41,844 nt of DNA from contig NZ_VAJM01000012.1 in assembly GCF_005771675.1 (NCBI RefSeq), forward strand, positions 1 to 41,844. The letters run 5' to 3'. Positions 39,232-41,844 of this stretch are shown piece by piece. Within the stretch, counting starts at the first letter, position 1; every line of letters begins with the position of its first letter. The translations under genes and the position numbers were made by a program. The notes below the pieces were generated by a model. It did no database searches, was not told the origin of the DNA, and saw only the letters and a program-made list of their open reading frames with translations. The stretch is from Hymenobacter jeollabukensis. GTDB lineage: Bacteria; Bacteroidota; Bacteroidia; Cytophagales; Hymenobacteraceae.

Positions 39232-40512
39232 CTACAGCTGCCGTCGCAGCGTCATTTTCGTCACAAATAGGTCGCCGTCGGCGCGGCGCACGAAGACGAT
39301 GAGGCGGCGGCCGTCGGCGGAGTGCAGCAGGCGCGTCACCTGCGTCAGCGACATGTTGGCGACGGGCTCCAGGTTGATAGATACCAACTCATCCTTGGGC
39401 AATAAATTGGCGGCGGCGGCCGGTGAGCCGGGCTCTACGCGCTGAATGATGTAGCGCCGGTATTGGGGGCCGCCCGCCAGGAGTTCCAGCCCGCACATGT
39501 CGTGCTCAAACGGGTCCCGAAACAGCGCGTTCGGGCGCAGCCACAGCCGGTTGTGGTGGTAATCAATGACAACGGAGAAGCGCTTCAGCAACTCAAAGCC
39601 AATGTTGCCATTGCGGGCCACGCTCACCCGCGCCCGCACGGCCGCCTCGTCCGGAAACGATGCCACCAGCGACTTGATGTGGTAGCGGCCGAGCTGCAAG
39701 GCTTGCACCCGGCCCAAGTAACCGCTTACGCTACCATTGAGGCCGCGGCCGAGGTAGGCCCGCAGCCGCTGCGGGGGCAGCGTCAGGCGCTGGTCGGAGC
39801 CGGTTTCCAGCGAAAGAGCGTGCCCGGCGCCGGTGTCCAGGATCAGGCGCAGCGGGATGGCAACCGAGTCGTTCAGGGTCACGGCGGTGTTGATGTAGGC
39901 CCGGTCGCCTTCAATTTCCAGGGGCAATTCTGCCCACTTCTTGCCACGGGGCGGGCGGTACTGCTCGGGGCGGTGCAGGGTCAGAATCTGCTTTTCGGCC
40001 TCCACTTCGATGGCAAAGCTGCGGAATACGTCGGCGCCGAGGATGCCGTGGATGGGCCGCCCCACGTAGCCCGAGAGGTCCAAAATATCATCAGAGAGCA
40101 GCAGCAGGGAGAGGTGGCGGGCAGTGGCAACTGTTTTCTCGCCCAGCTCCACCCGCACGCTGTCGGTCTGAAACGCCACCAGCGGCGCTTCTTCGCCCAC
40201 GCCGGCCACCAAGTACTGCTGGCCCAAGCGCAGGTTCAGCGAGTCGCGCAGGCCCGCATCGGTGATGATGGACGTGCCAACGCCGGTATCAAGGATGAAA
40301 AAAAAGGGGCCGCGGCCGTTGAGACGCACGGGCAGCACAATCAGGTTGCGCTGCAGCTCGAATTTCACTTCAGTGCGCCGGGCCCGGGGATGGCGCAACT
40401 GAAACGCGGGCGGCTGAGCCAGCGCACCGACGGCTGTCAGCAGCCAGCACAAAGCCAGCAGCAGCCCCGCGCGGCTGCGCAACAGAAGGATTAATGACCA
40501 AGGCGCGGCCAT
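39232..40512 (-). CDS. Exported retropepsin-like aspartyl protease with C-terminal PDZ domain
   Basis: The product has 426 residues. The signal peptide (residues about 12-32) ends GALAQPP. Two pepsin/retropepsin half-domains each carry an active-site triad: ILDTGVGTS with Asp75 and LILDTGAGHA with Asp226, followed by GILGADVF and IGFELLKRF flap-end motifs. About residues 340-426 form a PDZ domain (GPQYRRYIIQRVEPGSPAAA, LLPKDELVSINLEPVANM). This two-DTG plus PDZ arrangement is common in Bacteroidota. It is probably periplasmic or outer-membrane facing; the substrate is unknown. The start was chosen because the signal peptide begins there. Confidence 0.9.
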   Translation of the reverse strand: MAAPWSLILLLRSRAGLLLALCWLLTAVGALAQPPAFQLRHPRARRTEVKFELQRNLIVLPVRLNGRGPFFFILDTGVGTSIITDAGLRDSLNLRLGQQYLVAGVGEEAPLVAFQTDSVRVELGEKTVATARHLSLLLLSDDILDLSGYVGRPIHGILGADVFRSFAIEVEAEKQILTLHRPEQYRPPRGKKWAELPLEIEGDRAYINTAVTLNDSVAIPLRLILDTGAGHALSLETGSDQRLTLPPQRLRAYLGRGLNGSVSGYLGRVQALQLGRYHIKSLVASFPDEAAVRARVSVARNGNIGFELLKRFSVVIDYHHNRLWLRPNALFRDPFEHDMCGLELLAGGPQYRRYIIQRVEPGSPAAAANLLPKDELVSINLEPVANMSLTQVTRLLHSADGRRLIVFVRRADGDLFVTKMTLRRQL

Positions 40513-40585
40513 GGGTAGCAGCGGGCGGGAAGGGGTGGGCGTATCGACGGTATAAGGTACTAAATCTTCCGCCCGTATGCCAGCC

Positions 40586-41662
40586 TCAGCAGCCGGGCTG
40601 CTCCCAGCTGCCGTGTGGGTCGTAGTGCAGCTGCCCGCCGCGCACCTGTAAGGGTGCGGCTAAATTGTTGTGGTACAGCTGCCCGGTCCCCAGGCCCTGC
40701 GCCACATTGCCCACGGCGAATTCGGCCGTGAACTGGCTGATGGCGTTCAGCCCGACGTTGGATTCCAGGGCCGAGGTCAGCCACCAACCCAGGCCGCGCG
40801 CCGTGGCCTGCTCAATCCAGCGGCGGGTGGCGGCCAGCCCGCCCAGCAGCGTGGGCTTGAGCACCACGTAGGCCGGCCGCACGGCATCGAGCAGCTGGGC
40901 GTGCCGGGCCGGCTCGGTCACGCCGATCAGCTCCTCGTCGAGGGCTATGGGCACGGGCGAGGTGCGGCACAGCTCGGCTAGCGCCGGCCACTGCCCTGTC
41001 CGGATGGGCTGCTCGATGGAATGCAGGTCGAATTCAGCCAGCTGGGCCAGCCGCTCGGGTGCTTCGGCCGGGGCAAAGGCGCCGTTGGCATCTACGCGCA
41101 GCACCAGCTCGGCGGGCCCGGCCACGGCGCGGATTTCGCGCAGCAGTGCCAATTCCGCCGCGAAATCGATGCCGCCGATTTTCAGCTTGAGGCAGCGGAA
41201 GCCCTCGGCGAGCTTCTTGCGAATCTGCGTCTGCATGAAGACCGCGTCGCCCATCCACACCAGGCCGTTGATGGGCAGGCCCGCCTCGCCCCGGCTAAAG
41301 GCGTTGTCGAACAGCTGCCGTCGGGCGCCGCCGCGCCAGTCAAGCAGGGCCGTTTCGAGGCCGAAGCGCAGGGCGGGCCAGGCGGGCTCCACCAGTTCGG
41401 TCACGGCCGCCAAGTCGACCGCAGCATAACGACCGGCGTTGAAATCGGCGCAGAGCTGCTGCAGGCGGGCCTCAAAGTCGGGGCGGTCATCGGGGCTGAG
41501 GCCGGCCAGCGGGGCGGCTTCGCCCAGGGCCAGGCGGCCGGGGTGGGCCTCATCGGTGAGGTGCAGGTACCAGGCCACGTGCTCGGTGAGGGCCCCGCGC
41601 GAGGTGCGGGCCGGAAAGTTGAAGCGCAGGGGGCGGCGGGAGTAGTGCAGGCGCAGGGCCAT
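40586..41662 (-). CDS. menC: o-Succinylbenzoate synthase
   Basis: The product has 358 residues and belongs to the enolase superfamily. It dehydrates SHCHC to o-succinylbenzoate in menaquinone synthesis. Catalytic and metal residues are visible: INGLVWMGD, KLKIGG with Lys159 and Lys161, VDANGAF with Asp191, HSIEQPI with Glu217, LDEELIG with Asp242, VLKPTLLGG with Lys269, and SALESNVGLNAISQ and GLGTGQLY. Related dipeptide epimerases share the fold, but the INGLVWMGD and GLGTGQLYHNN signatures favour MenC. The start MALRLHYS follows a -7 box at 41694-41701. The gene after the next stop codon is cut by the window edge. Confidence 0.9.
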   Translation of the reverse strand: MALRLHYSRRPLRFNFPARTSRGALTEHVAWYLHLTDEAHPGRLALGEAAPLAGLSPDDRPDFEARLQQLCADFNAGRYAAVDLAAVTELVEPAWPALRFGLETALLDWRGGARRQLFDNAFSRGEAGLPINGLVWMGDAVFMQTQIRKKLAEGFRCLKLKIGGIDFAAELALLREIRAVAGPAELVLRVDANGAFAPAEAPERLAQLAEFDLHSIEQPIRTGQWPALAELCRTSPVPIALDEELIGVTEPARHAQLLDAVRPAYVVLKPTLLGGLAATRRWIEQATARGLGWWLTSALESNVGLNAISQFTAEFAVGNVAQGLGTGQLYHNNLAAPLQVRGGQLHYDPHGSWEQPGC

Positions 41663-41693
41663 AAGCAGGTGGGCGAAGCGGGTGAAATCGGGC

Positions 41694-41701
41694 CAAAAGT
41701 A
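41694..41701 (-). promoter_or_regulatory. -7 box of menC
   Basis: TACTTTTG on the minus strand (41701-41694) matches TAnnTTTG perfectly and would give a leader of about 25 nt. No matching -33 element was found at the spacing used by the csg promoters. Confidence 0.5.
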
Positions 41702-41762
41702 AGCGCCGCGCCCCGGCACCCGAGCGGGTCCGGCACGCGGCGCGCTTCTTCCTTGGCGGCGG

Positions 41763-41844
41763 CTAGTTGTATAGTCCCAGCGTGAGGTGGTTCGGGTCGC
41801 GAGTGAAGATAGCCGGGTTTTTCTGGTGTTGGGCGCAGATGAAC
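41763..41844 (-). CDS. C-terminal end of an unidentified gene
   Basis: The last 26 or so codons of a gene entering from the right, ending in TAG at 41765-41763. The tail reads FICAQHQKNPAIFTRDPNHL, then TLGLYN. The family is not recognisable from this fragment. Its stop lies about 100 bases upstream of the menC start, in the same direction. Confidence 0.55.
   Translation of the reverse strand, partial: FICAQHQKNPAIFTRDPNHLTLGLYN

Overview
The window looks like chromosomal DNA of a high-GC member of the Bacteroidota, most like Hymenobacter or a close relative (inference). The supporting signs are a type IX secretion sorting domain, a SusC/SusD pair, a Bacteroidota-type curli locus with CsgH, promoter -7 boxes of the TAnnTTTG type, few Shine-Dalgarno sequences, and strong G/C bias at third codon positions. 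That bias also leaves many long, meaningless open frames opposite the real genes.

Layout. Positions 1-5166 (minus) hold two large exported surface proteins: a TIG/IPT-repeat protein cut by the window edge, and a 1063-residue protein of stacked beta-sandwich modules ending in a type A T9SS sorting domain. Positions 5617-12730 (minus) form a curli (functional amyloid) locus: csgE-csgF-csgG, then a 399-residue CsgA-like curlin, a CsgB-like curlin, the CsgH chaperone and a beta-propeller lipoprotein closed by a strong terminator. Two promoters of matching geometry (TTG-N19-TAnnTTTG) precede csgE and the curlin gene, and hairpins lie in most of the gaps. Positions 12931-16640 hold murI, a tRNA-Ala(CGC), a small unknown gene, a mobile-looking inverted repeat element and an ABC-F ATPase of Uup type. 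Positions 16851-23397 hold a membrane-anchored AraC-type regulator followed by a susC/susD pair, probably an outer-membrane nutrient uptake system. Positions 23648-31151 hold DUF2911, an unknown lipoprotein, DUF952, an acidic unknown protein, 4-hydroxyphenylpyruvate dioxygenase, an exported protein with a C-terminal Hint domain, and a phosphohexomutase. Positions 31174-41844 hold a small low-GC HNH-like gene, a large secreted unknown, a second copy of the inverted repeat element, a UbiB/ABC1 kinase, a phasin-like protein, an alpha/beta hydrolase, an acyltransferase, an aspartyl protease with PDZ domain, menC and the tail of one more gene.

The most coherent system is the curli locus: CsgE and CsgF should gate and cap the CsgG pore, the two curlins should form the fibre, CsgH should hold them unfolded in the periplasm, and the terminal lipoprotein is a candidate undescribed partner. 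Its CsgG carries a C-terminal domain that looks like an extra beta barrel. The second theme is repeats. Four families of palindromic intergenic elements are present. The two copies of the largest one each end at a neighbouring gene's TGA stop codon on one side and against a TAnnTTTGC promoter box on the other.
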